Assembly: GCF_033947565.1 (NCBI RefSeq)
Contig: NZ_JARPVX010000002.1
Location: 62,001-126,000 of the forward strand
Reading direction: 5' to 3'
DNA from: Lichenihabitans sp033947565
Lineage (GTDB): Bacteria > Pseudomonadota > Alphaproteobacteria > Rhizobiales > Beijerinckiaceae
Length of the DNA stretch: 64,000 nucleotides
The notes under the pieces were generated by a model that made no database searches, was not told the origin of the DNA, and saw only the letters and a program-made list of their open reading frames with translations. Every line of letters starts with the position of its first letter. The first letter of the stretch is position 1. The position numbers and the translations under genes are program-made. Below are positions 1-8,123 of this stretch, piece after piece.

Positions 1-2
1 TT

Positions 3-158
3 CTGGGGTCGGCTTCGACGCCGCGACCGGGACCGGTTGTTTATGCGGCCCCGCCGCCGCCTCGCGTCGTTTACGCCGCTCCGCCGCCGCCGGCCTGTGC
101 CCGATTCGGCTACGATCCCTACGGCAACCAGGTCTGCCTGCAATATTACGCCTACTGA
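3..158 (+). CDS. C-terminal end of a proline-rich protein (partial)
   Basis: An open frame enters from the left window edge and stops with TGA at 156-158. The visible 51 residues contain two copies of the motif VVYAAPPPP or a close variant (VVYAAPPPPR, then VVYAAPPPPA), followed by a tail rich in Tyr and Gly ending CLQYYAY. Low-complexity Tyr-Ala-Pro repeats like this are common at the ends of secreted or envelope proteins of alphaproteobacteria. The start lies outside the window, so no function is assigned. The amidase start follows 16 bases after the stop, so the two may be co-transcribed. Confidence 0.6.
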   Translation: MGSASTPRPGPVVYAAPPPPRVVYAAPPPPACARFGYDPYGNQVCLQYYAY

Positions 159-174
159 CCACCCTGGTTTGACG

Positions 175-921
175 ATGCGGCTCGGCTTCCCTCCGATCGA
201 CCGGTCATGGTCGTCGCCAAACCATGGGGTGCGGGCGGACCTTTATGCCGCTCCGGACAGCGTGATCCTGCATTACACAGGCATGCGCGATGGGCCGTCG
301 GCGGTGGCTTGGCTGTGCGATCCGGTGTCGCAGGTGTCGTGCCATTATGTCGTCCTGGAGGACGGAGCAGTGCTGCAGCTCGTAGCCGACGACCGACGGG
401 CCTGGCATGCCGGCCGGTCGATCTGGCGCGGTGAAACCGACATGAATTCGGCCTCGATCGGCATCGAGGTCGTCAATGGCGGTCACGATTTCGGGCTGCC
501 GCCCTTCCCCGAACCGCAGATCGCGGCCGTCACGGCCTTGTGCCGCGCCTTGATGCAGCGGCATGCCATCCGGCCCGACCGCATCCTGGCGCATTCCGAC
601 ATCGCACCGGGTCGCAAGCGGGATCCGGGGGAGTGCTTCCCCTGGTCGATCCTGGCCCGCCACGGCGTCGGCCTTTGGCCGGAGACGTTCGACGACGGCG
701 GCCAGGACCGCGAGGTGTCGACCCCCGTTGGCGAGGTGCAACGCCGCCTGCACGCCTTCGGCTATGGCCTGACACTCAGCGGCGTCCATGATGCCGAAAC
801 CGAGACCGTGGTGCGGGCCTTCCAGCGTCGCTACCGCCCTCGTCGCATCGATGGCGTCGTCGATGCGGAAACGCTGTGGCGTCTCGATGCGCTGCTAAAC
901 GTCAGCGAGGCGGCGCTCTAA
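175..921 (+). CDS. N-acetylmuramoyl-L-alanine amidase (AmpD type) with C-terminal peptidoglycan-binding domain
   Basis: This 248-residue protein should cleave the bond between N-acetylmuramic acid and the peptide stem in cell-wall peptidoglycan or its recycled fragments. An Amidase_2 domain covers about residues 25-165, with likely zinc ligands His33 (ILHYTG), His140 (LAHSDIAPG) and Asp150 (KRDPGE). A PG_binding_1 domain fills about residues 185-240 (VQRRLHAFGY, then AFQRRY). The ATG at 175 was chosen because upstream in-frame sequence overlaps the preceding coding end and resembles no family member. No signal peptide is visible, which fits a cytoplasmic recycling AmpD; the binding domain also occurs in AmiD-like enzymes, so location is uncertain. 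Confidence 0.88.
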   Translation: MRLGFPPIDRSWSSPNHGVRADLYAAPDSVILHYTGMRDGPSAVAWLCDPVSQVSCHYVVLEDGAVLQLVADDRRAWHAGRSIWRGETDMNSASIGIEVVNGGHDFGLPPFPEPQIAAVTALCRALMQRHAIRPDRILAHSDIAPGRKRDPGECFPWSILARHGVGLWPETFDDGGQDREVSTPVGEVQRRLHAFGYGLTLSGVHDAETETVVRAFQRRYRPRRIDGVVDAETLWRLDALLNVSEAAL

Positions 922-949
922 CGACCACCGATACGGACCGGCGGAACGG

Positions 950-2245
950 CTATTGCTCAGCCTGCGCCGCCTTGGCGCGCTCGCGCGCGATGGCGCGCCA
1001 GCCGATGTCACGTCGGCAGAAGCCGCCCGGCCAGTCGACCGCATCCACAGCCGCGTAAGCCCTGGCTTGCGCCTGCTCGGCCGTGGCTCCGCGTGCCGTC
1101 ACCACCAGCACGCGCCCACCGGCCGCCACGAGCCCCTGGTCCGCCTCCCGCGTGCCGGCATGAAACACCGTGACGGTGTCGTTGTCGGCTGGCAGCGATA
1201 CGATCGGCGTGCCGGTTTCGGGCGCCTCCGGGTAGCCGCGCGCCGCCATGACGACGCCGAGCGCCACATCGTCCTGGAAGCGAAGCGGCCATTCGGGCAG
1301 GGCGCCTTCGGCGCAGCTTTGCAACAGCGCAAGCAGGTCCTGGTCGAGGCGCGGTAGCATCACCTCGGCCTCGGGATCGCCGAACCTTACATTATATTCG
1401 ATGAGTTGCGGATCGCCGTTGGGGTCGACCATCAGGCCGGCGAACAACACACCCTGGAACGGCATGCCGCGCGCCGCCATGCCGGCCAGCGTGGGCCGGA
1501 TGATGCGCTCGAGGATCGCGCCCTCGAGCGTCGGCGTCATCGAAGGGGCGGGGGACACTGCCCCCATCCCGCCCGTGTTGGGGCCGATGTCGCCTTCGCC
1601 GACACGCTTGTGGTCCTGCGCCGACGCGAACGGGAGGGCGCGCGTGCCGTCGCACAGCGCGAAGAAGGAAAGTTCCTCACCCTCCAAGAAGTCCTCGATC
1701 ACCACGCGCGCCCCGGCGCCGCCGAACAGGCCGCCGAAGATGTCGTCGAGCGCCGATTCGGCCTCGGTGACGTCTGCCGCGATGATGACGCCCTTGCCGG
1801 CCGCGAGACCATCGGCCTTGATGACGACCGGGAAGGCACCCTGTCGCACATAGGTCTTGGCGGCCTCGGCATCCGTGAAGGTTTCATAGGCGGCGGTCGG
1901 GATTGCGAAGGCGCGGCACAGATCCTTGGTGAAGCTTTTCGAGCCTTCGAGCTGCGCCGCAGCGGCGCTCGGCCCGAACACCGGGATGCCGGCGTCACGG
2001 AACAGGTCCGCGATGCCGGCCACCAGCGGGGCCTCCGGCCCGACTACGACGAGCTCGACCGCTCGCTGCCGCGCCAGGGCCAGCAGGCCGGCATGGTCGT
2101 CGAGCGACAGGCTCACATTCTCGGCGATCGCGGCCGTGCCGGGATTGCCGGGCACGACGATCAGCCGGGTGAGGTCGGGGCTTTTCGACAGCGCGAGCGC
2201 CAGGGCATGCTCGCGCCCGCCCGCACCCAGAAGAAGCACATTCAT
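950..2245 (-). CDS. purD: phosphoribosylamine--glycine ligase (GARS)
   Basis: PurD joins glycine to 5-phosphoribosylamine using ATP, the second step of de novo purine synthesis. The 431-residue product has the family N terminus (MNVLLLGAGGREHALA), an ATP-grasp core containing KADGLAAGKGV, and the metal/nucleotide segment NVRFGDPEAEV near residue 290. Length is normal. The ATG at 2245 is preferred; a GTG two codons upstream (2251) is possible. It diverges from xseA across a 59-bp gap that must hold both promoters. Confidence 0.97.
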   Translation of the reverse strand: MNVLLLGAGGREHALALALSKSPDLTRLIVVPGNPGTAAIAENVSLSLDDHAGLLALARQRAVELVVVGPEAPLVAGIADLFRDAGIPVFGPSAAAAQLEGSKSFTKDLCRAFAIPTAAYETFTDAEAAKTYVRQGAFPVVIKADGLAAGKGVIIAADVTEAESALDDIFGGLFGGAGARVVIEDFLEGEELSFFALCDGTRALPFASAQDHKRVGEGDIGPNTGGMGAVSPAPSMTPTLEGAILERIIRPTLAGMAARGMPFQGVLFAGLMVDPNGDPQLIEYNVRFGDPEAEVMLPRLDQDLLALLQSCAEGALPEWPLRFQDDVALGVVMAARGYPEAPETGTPIVSLPADNDTVTVFHAGTREADQGLVAAGGRVLVVTARGATAEQAQARAYAAVDAVDWPGGFCRRDIGWRAIARERAKAAQAEQ

Positions 2246-2304
2246 TGACACGACCCGCCCCGCGGGCGTTCCGTGCCCGCTCCTTGAAACGGCCAGGTTC
2301 TAGC

Positions 2305-3954
2305 ATGCCGCGCAAAACCAGCAATCGCGCCGCCACCCCGGCAGAGCCCGCATTGCTCCCCGATTCCATGCCGGCGGGCGGTAACGTCCCCGAACTGTCG
2401 GTCAGCGACCTGTCGGGTGCGTTGAAGCGAACCGTCGAGGAGCGGTTCGGTCACGTGCGGCTGCGCGGCGAGGTGTCGAACTACCGGGGGCCGCATTCCT
2501 CCGGCCACGCCTATTTCTCGCTGAAGGACGAGGGCGCCCGCATCGACGCCGTGGTGTGGCGAACCGCCTTCGCCCGTCTGAAGATCAAGCCCGAGGAGGG
2601 CATGGAGGTGATCGCCACCGGCAAGGTCACCACCTTTCCGGGCAAGTCCTCGTATCAGATCGTCATCGAGAGCCTGGAGCCGGCCGGCGTCGGCGCCTTG
2701 ATGGCCATCTTGGAAGAGCGCCGGCTGCGGCTCGCGGCGGAAGGGCTGTTCGACAGTGCCCGCAAGCGGGCGCTGCCGTTCCTGCCGTCCGTCATCGGGG
2801 TCGTGACCTCGCCCACCGGCGCTGTGATTCGCGATATCCTGCACCGCGTCGCGGCGCGTTTTCCTCGCCACGTCCTGGTCTGGCCCGTGCGGGTGCAGGG
2901 GGAGGCGAGCGGCGACGAGGTGGCGGCCGCGATCCGTGGCTTCAATGCGCTCTTGGATGAGGGTGCGGTGCGGCGGCCGCACGTCATCATCGTGGCGCGG
3001 GGCGGCGGTTCGCTCGAAGACCTGTGGGGGTTCAACGACGAGGCCGTCGTCAGGGCCGCGGCCGAAAGCGCCATTCCGCTCGTTTCGGCGGTCGGGCACG
3101 AAACAGATTGGACGCTGATCGACCATGCGGCCGATCTGCGCGCCCCCACCCCGACCGGCGCGGCCGAACTCGTACTGCCGGTGTTGCTCGACCTGATGGG
3201 GGGCACGGAGCGTCTGCGGATGCGGCACCGATCCGCTATCGCCAACATCCTCGACCGGCGCAACGCGGAAGTGCGGGCCTTGAGCCGGCACCTGCCATCC
3301 GGGTCCGAGGTGACGGCCCTGCCGCGACAGCGGCTCGATCGCGCCGCCACCCAGATGCCCGCCACCCTCAAGGCGCGGCACGACCGCCTGCGGCTGGCGC
3401 TGGCGCGCGCCACCACACGCTTGGCGAGCCAGTCGCCGCACGCCACCATGGCCCGCACGGCCCAGAAGATCGAAGGGTTGCGCGAGCGATTGCGTAGCGC
3501 CGGCCTGCGCCGGATGGAGCGGCACCGTGCAGCCTTCTCGGCCATCGAGGCTCGGCTCGGCACCGCGTTTCAAGCGCGGTTGCGTGTGATCGCCAGCCGG
3601 CAGGCCGCGGAGCGCACCCGCGTCGCCGGCCTGGGCGACCGGTTGCGGCGGGCGCGCGACGGCATGGTGAGCCAGCGCGGGCGGCGCTTGGCCGCCGCGA
3701 CGCCGTTGTTGCGCAGCCTCGGCTATAAAAGCGTGCTGGCCCGTGGCTATGCCCTGGTGCGGGACGATGGCGGGCAGGCCGTCCGCTCGGCCGCCGCACT
3801 GCAGGACCTTCGGCTCGCAATCATCGAATTCGCGGATGGCAGCGTCACGGTGCAGCCGGCACCCGGCGGCGATCAGGCCATCGCACCCGCGCGACCTTCG
3901 CGTGGTCGCAAGGCGCCGACCGCGGCCGTGCAACCCACGCTGTTCGAGCCGTGA
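2305..3954 (+). CDS. xseA: exodeoxyribonuclease VII large subunit
   Basis: XseA is the catalytic large subunit of exonuclease VII, which degrades single-stranded DNA to oligonucleotides together with XseB. The 549-residue protein has an N-terminal OB-fold segment (about residues 25-125, including LRGEVSNYRGPHSSGHAYFS) and the Exonuc_VII_L core with VARGGGSLEDLWGFNDE. A long Arg/Ala-rich coiled-coil-like region follows, then a C-terminal Ser/Lys/Gly segment (LGYKSVLARGYALV). It is longer than the E. coli protein, with extra C-terminal sequence as in other Rhizobiales. An ATG at 2305 was preferred over a TTG at 2245 that overlaps purD. The xseB gene is not nearby. Confidence 0.96.
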   Translation: MPRKTSNRAATPAEPALLPDSMPAGGNVPELSVSDLSGALKRTVEERFGHVRLRGEVSNYRGPHSSGHAYFSLKDEGARIDAVVWRTAFARLKIKPEEGMEVIATGKVTTFPGKSSYQIVIESLEPAGVGALMAILEERRLRLAAEGLFDSARKRALPFLPSVIGVVTSPTGAVIRDILHRVAARFPRHVLVWPVRVQGEASGDEVAAAIRGFNALLDEGAVRRPHVIIVARGGGSLEDLWGFNDEAVVRAAAESAIPLVSAVGHETDWTLIDHAADLRAPTPTGAAELVLPVLLDLMGGTERLRMRHRSAIANILDRRNAEVRALSRHLPSGSEVTALPRQRLDRAATQMPATLKARHDRLRLALARATTRLASQSPHATMARTAQKIEGLRERLRSAGLRRMERHRAAFSAIEARLGTAFQARLRVIASRQAAERTRVAGLGDRLRRARDGMVSQRGRRLAAATPLLRSLGYKSVLARGYALVRDDGGQAVRSAAALQDLRLAIIEFADGSVTVQPAPGGDQAIAPARPSRGRKAPTAAVQPTLFEP

Positions 3955-4031
3955 CGGACGCATGATTTGCCGGGGACCCGCAAAAATGGCATGTGCGGGC
4001 CAGACACCCTGCCGACCGCGAGGCACCGGCC

Positions 4032-4253
4032 ATGAACCGACATGAACGCCAAGCGATCGGCGGCAACGAAGCCAAGCTCGAATATGGCGACGGCGACTTC
4101 CGCGTGGTGCGGCCAGGCACCTTCGTGCGGTGCGGCGTCACGGGCCAGCCGATCGCCCTCGACCAGCTGCGCTACTGGAACATCGAGCGGCAGGAACCCT
4201 ATGCCAGCGTCGAGGCCAAGATGCAGCGCATGGCGGAGACGGCCTCGACCTGA
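4032..4253 (+). CDS. DUF2093 domain-containing protein
   Basis: This 73-residue protein matches the small DUF2093 family of alphaproteobacteria, recognisable from NEAKLEYGDGDFRVVRPGTF and CGVTGQPIALDQLRYWN. Its function is unknown. It contains a single Cys, no membrane segment and no signal peptide. It lies 77 bp after xseA on the same strand, an arrangement I recall as common in Rhizobiales, so the two may share a transcript. The start is the ATG that begins the conserved domain. Confidence 0.85.
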   Translation: MNRHERQAIGGNEAKLEYGDGDFRVVRPGTFVRCGVTGQPIALDQLRYWNIERQEPYASVEAKMQRMAETAST

Positions 4254-4262
4254 GCACGAGGC

Positions 4263-4601
4263 TCATCCGAAGGACGCATTGTCCCGGATTGCCGCAACGA
4301 TAATGTCCCAATCGGGGTGCTGTGCCGACAAGGCCGCAAGCGTCACCGGGCTGATGCGCGGCAAGGTGGGATTGACGGTCTCGTCGGTGCGCACGGCCGG
4401 GTCGCGCTCGGCGAGCGCCACGGCAGCCGGCCAATCCCGGGCAAGGTCGTCCGCGCCTGGCGTCCATCCAGCCATGGCATCGTGAGCCCGGGCGGCGTCC
4501 TGCCGCCAGCCCGAGGCCGCGGGCGATCCGCCGTCCAGCGCCAGCTTGACCAATGGCACCAGCAGCCCGCGCAGCGGGTGCATCGGGGCTGCGTCACCCA
4601 T
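4263..4601 (-). CDS. hypothetical protein, translationally coupled to the Fe-S flavoprotein reductase
   Basis: I do not recognise this 112-residue protein. It is soluble, moderately acidic, without signal peptide, membrane segment or clustered cysteines. It is rich in Ala and Trp (SGWRQDAARAHDAMAGW, HPDWDIIVAAI) and probably all-helical. Its ATG overlaps the TGA of the upstream reductase by one base (TGATG), which argues for coupled translation and a role with the nirA/reductase pair. It could be an assembly or regulatory partner; that is inference. It ends 9 bp from the convergent DUF2093 gene. Confidence 0.65.
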   Translation of the reverse strand: MGDAAPMHPLRGLLVPLVKLALDGGSPAASGWRQDAARAHDAMAGWTPGADDLARDWPAAVALAERDPAVRTDETVNPTLPRISPVTLAALSAQHPDWDIIVAAIRDNASFG

Positions 4602-6226
4602 CAATAAACATCCGCCTGGTAACGGCCGGCCTTCTTCAGGCCGGCGATGTGATCGACCGCATCCTCGCGCGACAAGCCGCCATGCTGGGCCGCGATGTCC
4701 ACCATGGCGGCTTCGACATCCTTGGCCATGCGCTTGGCATCGCCACAGATGTAGAAGTGGGCGCCCTGTTGCAACCATTGCCACAAGGCGGCGCCGACCT
4801 CGCGCATGCGGTCCTGCACATAGAACTTCTGATCGCCGTCGCGCGACCAGGCGAGCGACAGCCGGGTGAGGTGCCCGGCGGCCTGCATGGCCTGCAGCTC
4901 GGCCTTGTAGAAGAAATCGGTCGCTTGCCGCTGATGCCCGAAAAACAGCCAGTTCGGTCCCGGTGCCGCCGTCGCCTGACGTTCGTGCAGGAAGGAGCGG
5001 AACGGCGCGATGCCGGTGCCGGGCCCGACCATGATGACCGGGAGCTTGCCGTCGGCCGGCAAAGCGAAATTATGCGCCTTCTGGACATAGGCCCGCAGCG
5101 CATCGCCCGGCTCGGCCCGCTCGCCCAGATAGGTCGAGGCCACGCCGAGCCGTCGGCGCTTGCCGATGACGTAGCGCACCGCATCGACCGTCAGGGTCAA
5201 GCGGCCGGCTTCGGTTTTTGGCGACGACGAAATGGAATAAAGCCGCGGCTGCAACGGCTCCAAGGCATCGACGAAGGCTTCGGCATGCGGCCGGGCCTTC
5301 GGAAATTTCTGCAGGGCCGCCAGCACGTCCGTCGTGGCCGCATCGCCATGCGGGTCCTCGCCGCGCGCCAGGGCACGGGCCGCTTCCCGGTCCTTGCCGC
5401 CCAGGATGAAGGAAAACAGCTCGAACAGGGCATCGGGGGCCGGGTCGAGCGACACTTCGTCGGTCAGCACCGCGCGCAACGTGCGGCCCCGTACTTCGGT
5501 GAGCGGAGAGGCACCCAGAAGCGCGATGACCTGGTCGACATGGCCGAGGTGATTGCGCGGAAAGATGCCAAAACTGTCGCCGGCCTCGTAAGCGAGCCCA
5601 TCGCCGAGTTGAAACTCGACGTGCATGGTTTCCTTTTCGGAGCCGCCGCCATTGAGCTTGCGGCGGCTGAGGAAGGTCGCCAGGCCGGGGGCTTCGCGCG
5701 AAACGCCGACCACGGACGGCTTGGTGCCAGCCTCGGCGGCCGGCAGCACGACTTCGGCCTGCACGGTGCCGCCGGCCTCGACCTCGGAGGCGAGCCCCTT
5801 CACCAGCCGCGCCGTTTCCTTGCCGCCCGGCGCGCAAAGGTTGAGGCGGGCCTCCGTCTTAAGAAAAATCGCATTGGCATAGTCGGCGCAATTATAGCCG
5901 CATTGCCCGCAATCCTGCTGCGCCATGGCGGCCATCAGGCGCGGCGCGAGCGGCTTGCCGTCGGCGAGCTTCATGCGCTCCGGTGCTGCCATGGCGGGGT
6001 CGTGCCAAGGCGCTTCGTCGTTGCTGGCGAGCGCCGGCCCGGCCGGAGCCTCGGCCGCCGCGCCAAGCCCCAGGCCCACCAGCGCCGCGCCCGACAAGGC
6101 TTCCGGCGACGCGATAGGCCCGAGGGCCGCGGCGAAGAAGCCCGACAGCCAGATGCGCTGATCTTCCGTGAAGGGTGCCGATTCGGGCACCAGCTCCATG
6201 CGGGCGACGGGCAGGGGGGCCGTCAT
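4601..6226 (-). CDS. CysJ-like NADPH flavoprotein reductase with an N-terminal four-cysteine Fe-S motif in place of flavodoxin
   Basis: The C-terminal two thirds (about residues 165-541) is a ferredoxin-NADP reductase-like module. It has an FAD-binding domain (RLYSISS at 328-334), the NADP-binding motif GPGTGIAPFR (401-410), YICGD (492-496) and a terminal Tyr541, as in CysJ and cytochrome P450 reductases. The usual FMN-binding flavodoxin domain is absent. Instead residues 101-135 carry Cys106, Cys109, Cys113 and Cys131 in a CxxCxxxC...CxPGG pattern resembling the FeS domain PF04060. It should pass electrons from NADPH through FAD to an Fe-S cluster and on to the adjacent NirA-type reductase. 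Its ATG overlaps the nirA stop by 4 nt. Databases often call such proteins sulfite reductase alpha subunit; the nitrate-locus context favours nitrite. Confidence 0.85.
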   Translation of the reverse strand: MTAPLPVARMELVPESAPFTEDQRIWLSGFFAAALGPIASPEALSGAALVGLGLGAAAEAPAGPALASNDEAPWHDPAMAAPERMKLADGKPLAPRLMAAMAQQDCGQCGYNCADYANAIFLKTEARLNLCAPGGKETARLVKGLASEVEAGGTVQAEVVLPAAEAGTKPSVVGVSREAPGLATFLSRRKLNGGGSEKETMHVEFQLGDGLAYEAGDSFGIFPRNHLGHVDQVIALLGASPLTEVRGRTLRAVLTDEVSLDPAPDALFELFSFILGGKDREAARALARGEDPHGDAATTDVLAALQKFPKARPHAEAFVDALEPLQPRLYSISSSPKTEAGRLTLTVDAVRYVIGKRRRLGVASTYLGERAEPGDALRAYVQKAHNFALPADGKLPVIMVGPGTGIAPFRSFLHERQATAAPGPNWLFFGHQRQATDFFYKAELQAMQAAGHLTRLSLAWSRDGDQKFYVQDRMREVGAALWQWLQQGAHFYICGDAKRMAKDVEAAMVDIAAQHGGLSREDAVDHIAGLKKAGRYQADVY

Positions 6227-7992
6227 GCCGCAGCCTCGGCCAGGGCGATCAGCTGTTCGGGCGCGTGGCGGCGCGCGAAGCTGGCGAAGCTTTCCTCGGG
6301 ATGGGCGCGGTGGTCCATATAGGCCCGCAGCAGGCCTTCGACCTTGCCAGGAACCGCCTCGGCCTTCACGTCGGAATAAAGCAGCTTCGCGATACCAGCG
6401 TCGCTGCCATAACCGCCACCGGCATGCAGGTGATAGCCCTCGACCTGATCGCCTTCCTCGTTGATCGTCACCTTGGCGCCGATCAGGCCGATGTCGCCGA
6501 TATAGTGCTGAGCGCAGGAGTTGTGGCAGCCGGTGAGGTGGATGTTGATCGGTTGGTCGAGCGCGACGCGGGGCTCGCAATGGTCCGCAATGGCGATCGC
6601 GTGGGACTTCGTGTCCGAGGCTGCGAATTTGCAGCCCTGATTGCCCGTGCAGGCGATGAGGCCGGCCCGGAGCGGCGTCACGGTCCAGTCAAGCCCGAGG
6701 GCGACGATGCCGACCTTCACGGCATCGAGGTGGGCATCGGCGACGCCGGAGATCAGCAGGTTCTGCCAGACCGTCAGGCGGATGTCGCCGTCACCGTGGC
6801 TTTGGGACAGGGCCGCGAGGCCGTCCATCTGGGCGCAGGTCAGCTTGCCGGCTGGCAGCGCCACCCCGACCCAGTTGAGGCCGGGCTGCCGTTGGGCGTG
6901 GACCCCGATATGACCGAGACGATCATAGGCCGGGCGGGGCGGCAGAACAGCGGCCTCGACGCGCGACAGCTTGGTGCCGAGCACCGCCTCCACCTCGGCC
7001 AGGAAGGGGTCGAAGCCCATGACGTCGAGCACGTATTTCAGCCGCGCCTTGTTGCGGTTGGTGCGGTCGCCCCGCGCGATGAACACCCGCACGATGGCGT
7101 CTGCCACGCGCGTCGCCTCGTCGAGGGGCACGATCACGCCGGTGTCGCGGGCGAAATCCTGGTGACCCGTGATGCCGCCGAGCGCCAGGCGGTACCAGAC
7201 GCCGGATGCGAGCGGCGCCCCGGCACGGTCGAGCGTGCCATCCGGCACCACCACGGCCTGGAAGCCGATGTCGTTGGTGTCTTCGAGCGTCGCCACAGCG
7301 CCGGCGCCGTCGAAGGCGACGTTGAACTTGCGCGGCAGGCCGTACATTTCGCGGGTGTTGAGGATGTGATGGTGCCAGGCGCGCGCATGGGGCCGCGTGT
7401 CGACAAGTTCGTGAGGGTCGATGCCGGCCGTCGCCGACCCGGTGACGTTACGGATGTTGTCGGCGCCCGACCCGCGCGACACGATGCCGATGTCGGTGAG
7501 GTCTTCCAGCACGGCGGGCCCGTTGACGGGCAGGATCTCGCGGATCTGCAGGTTGGCGCGCGTCGTCACGTGGGTGTAGCCGCCACCCAGGCGCGCCGCC
7601 ACGTCGGCTACGGCAGCGAACTGCCAGGCCTTGAGGATGCCGTTCGGCACCCGCATCCGGCACATGTAGCTGTCCTGCGCGGGCGCCACATAGAACAGGC
7701 CATGATAGCGCCAGCGGAAGTTGTCCTCGGGCTTCGGCTTGGCGCCGGCCAAAGCCTCGGCCTTGAGGCGCCGGTAGGCTTCGAAGGGGTTGTCGTTGCG
7801 TTTCCACTTTTCCTGATCGACCAGCTTCTGGCCGGCCGCGGTGGTCCGGTCCTGCGCCTTCAGGTGGATGGCTTCGGGGCCTGTCGGCTCGGCGGCCTCG
7901 CGCGACGGCTGCGGTATGACCCGCACGGCGGCTGCGCCTGACGCGAAGCCTTCGAGCCAGCGACGTTGTTCGGGAGAAAAGCTGTCGCCCAT
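6223..7992 (-). CDS. nirA: NirA-type assimilatory nitrite (or sulfite) reductase, siroheme/[4Fe-4S] subunit
   Basis: This 589-residue enzyme should perform six-electron reduction of nitrite to ammonium, or sulfite to sulfide, using siroheme bridged to a [4Fe-4S] cluster. Two ferredoxin-like half domains alternate with two siroheme domains. The cluster cysteines are Cys448 and Cys454 (CTGNQGC) and Cys489 and Cys493 (TGCHNSC), the classic C-x5-C and C-x3-C pair. It lies head-to-head with nasT-nasS-narK and is followed by an overlapping reductase gene that could be its electron donor. Sulfite cannot be excluded by motif alone, but the NasS/NasT/NarK setting favours nitrite. The ATG at 7992 begins the conserved MGDSFSPEQRRWLEGF N terminus. 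Confidence 0.9.
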   Translation of the reverse strand: MGDSFSPEQRRWLEGFASGAAAVRVIPQPSREAAEPTGPEAIHLKAQDRTTAAGQKLVDQEKWKRNDNPFEAYRRLKAEALAGAKPKPEDNFRWRYHGLFYVAPAQDSYMCRMRVPNGILKAWQFAAVADVAARLGGGYTHVTTRANLQIREILPVNGPAVLEDLTDIGIVSRGSGADNIRNVTGSATAGIDPHELVDTRPHARAWHHHILNTREMYGLPRKFNVAFDGAGAVATLEDTNDIGFQAVVVPDGTLDRAGAPLASGVWYRLALGGITGHQDFARDTGVIVPLDEATRVADAIVRVFIARGDRTNRNKARLKYVLDVMGFDPFLAEVEAVLGTKLSRVEAAVLPPRPAYDRLGHIGVHAQRQPGLNWVGVALPAGKLTCAQMDGLAALSQSHGDGDIRLTVWQNLLISGVADAHLDAVKVGIVALGLDWTVTPLRAGLIACTGNQGCKFAASDTKSHAIAIADHCEPRVALDQPINIHLTGCHNSCAQHYIGDIGLIGAKVTINEEGDQVEGYHLHAGGGYGSDAGIAKLLYSDVKAEAVPGKVEGLLRAYMDHRAHPEESFASFARRHAPEQLIALAEAAA

Positions 7993-8040
7993 CTGGAACC
8001 CGGTCCTATGCGGTGGCTTGAAGGCAGGCGCGCTCGCACC

Positions 8041-8082
8041 CTTGGGTGAATCGGCCGGTCGACGGCCGGACAGAACGCCCAA
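8041..8082 (-). promoter_or_regulatory. two-tier hairpin in the predicted nirA leader
   Basis: In the nirA-sense direction an outer 7-bp pairing (one G-U) joins about 8083-8077 to 8046-8040. It encloses an inner perfect 6-bp stem (arms 8063-8068 and 8052-8057) with a 5-nt loop. It lies about 50 nt before the nirA ATG and could be an attenuator or NasT target. There is no following U-run, so it is not a classic terminator. Confidence 0.35.
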
Positions 8083-8106
8083 AGGAGCGGCGAGCCCGAT
8101 ACAGCG

Positions 8107-8123
8107 ATGCAAGGCTCGCGCCG
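8107..8123 (-). promoter_or_regulatory. candidate sigma-54 (-24/-12) promoter for nirA
   Basis: Read on the minus strand, 8123-8108 is CGGCGC-N5-TTGCA. The invariant GG and GC dinucleotides are exactly 10 bp apart, as in the consensus TGGCAC-N5-TTGCA; the -12 half is perfect and the -24 half matches 4 of 6. Transcription would begin near 8096, giving a leader of about 105 nt before the nirA ATG. NtrB/NtrC, which act with sigma-54, are encoded at 45.9-48.5 kb. I found no convincing NtrC enhancer pair nearby, so this remains a candidate. Confidence 0.42.

Noticed and set aside
205..789. Long minus-strand reading frame over the amidase gene
   Set aside because: It lies entirely antisense to a well-supported amidase domain and resembles no family; such shadows are expected in high-GC DNA.
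2242..4026. 594-codon open frame antisense to xseA
   Set aside because: It mirrors xseA codons, has no domain and low-complexity composition; treated as a high-GC artefact.
4553..7941. Long plus-strand frames antisense to the reductase and nirA
   Set aside because: Both are opposite clear enzymes with intact motifs and have no recognisable products.
8036..8048. GCACC-N4-GGTG as an NtrC site
   Set aside because: Spacing is 4 rather than 5 and it lies downstream of the candidate promoter.
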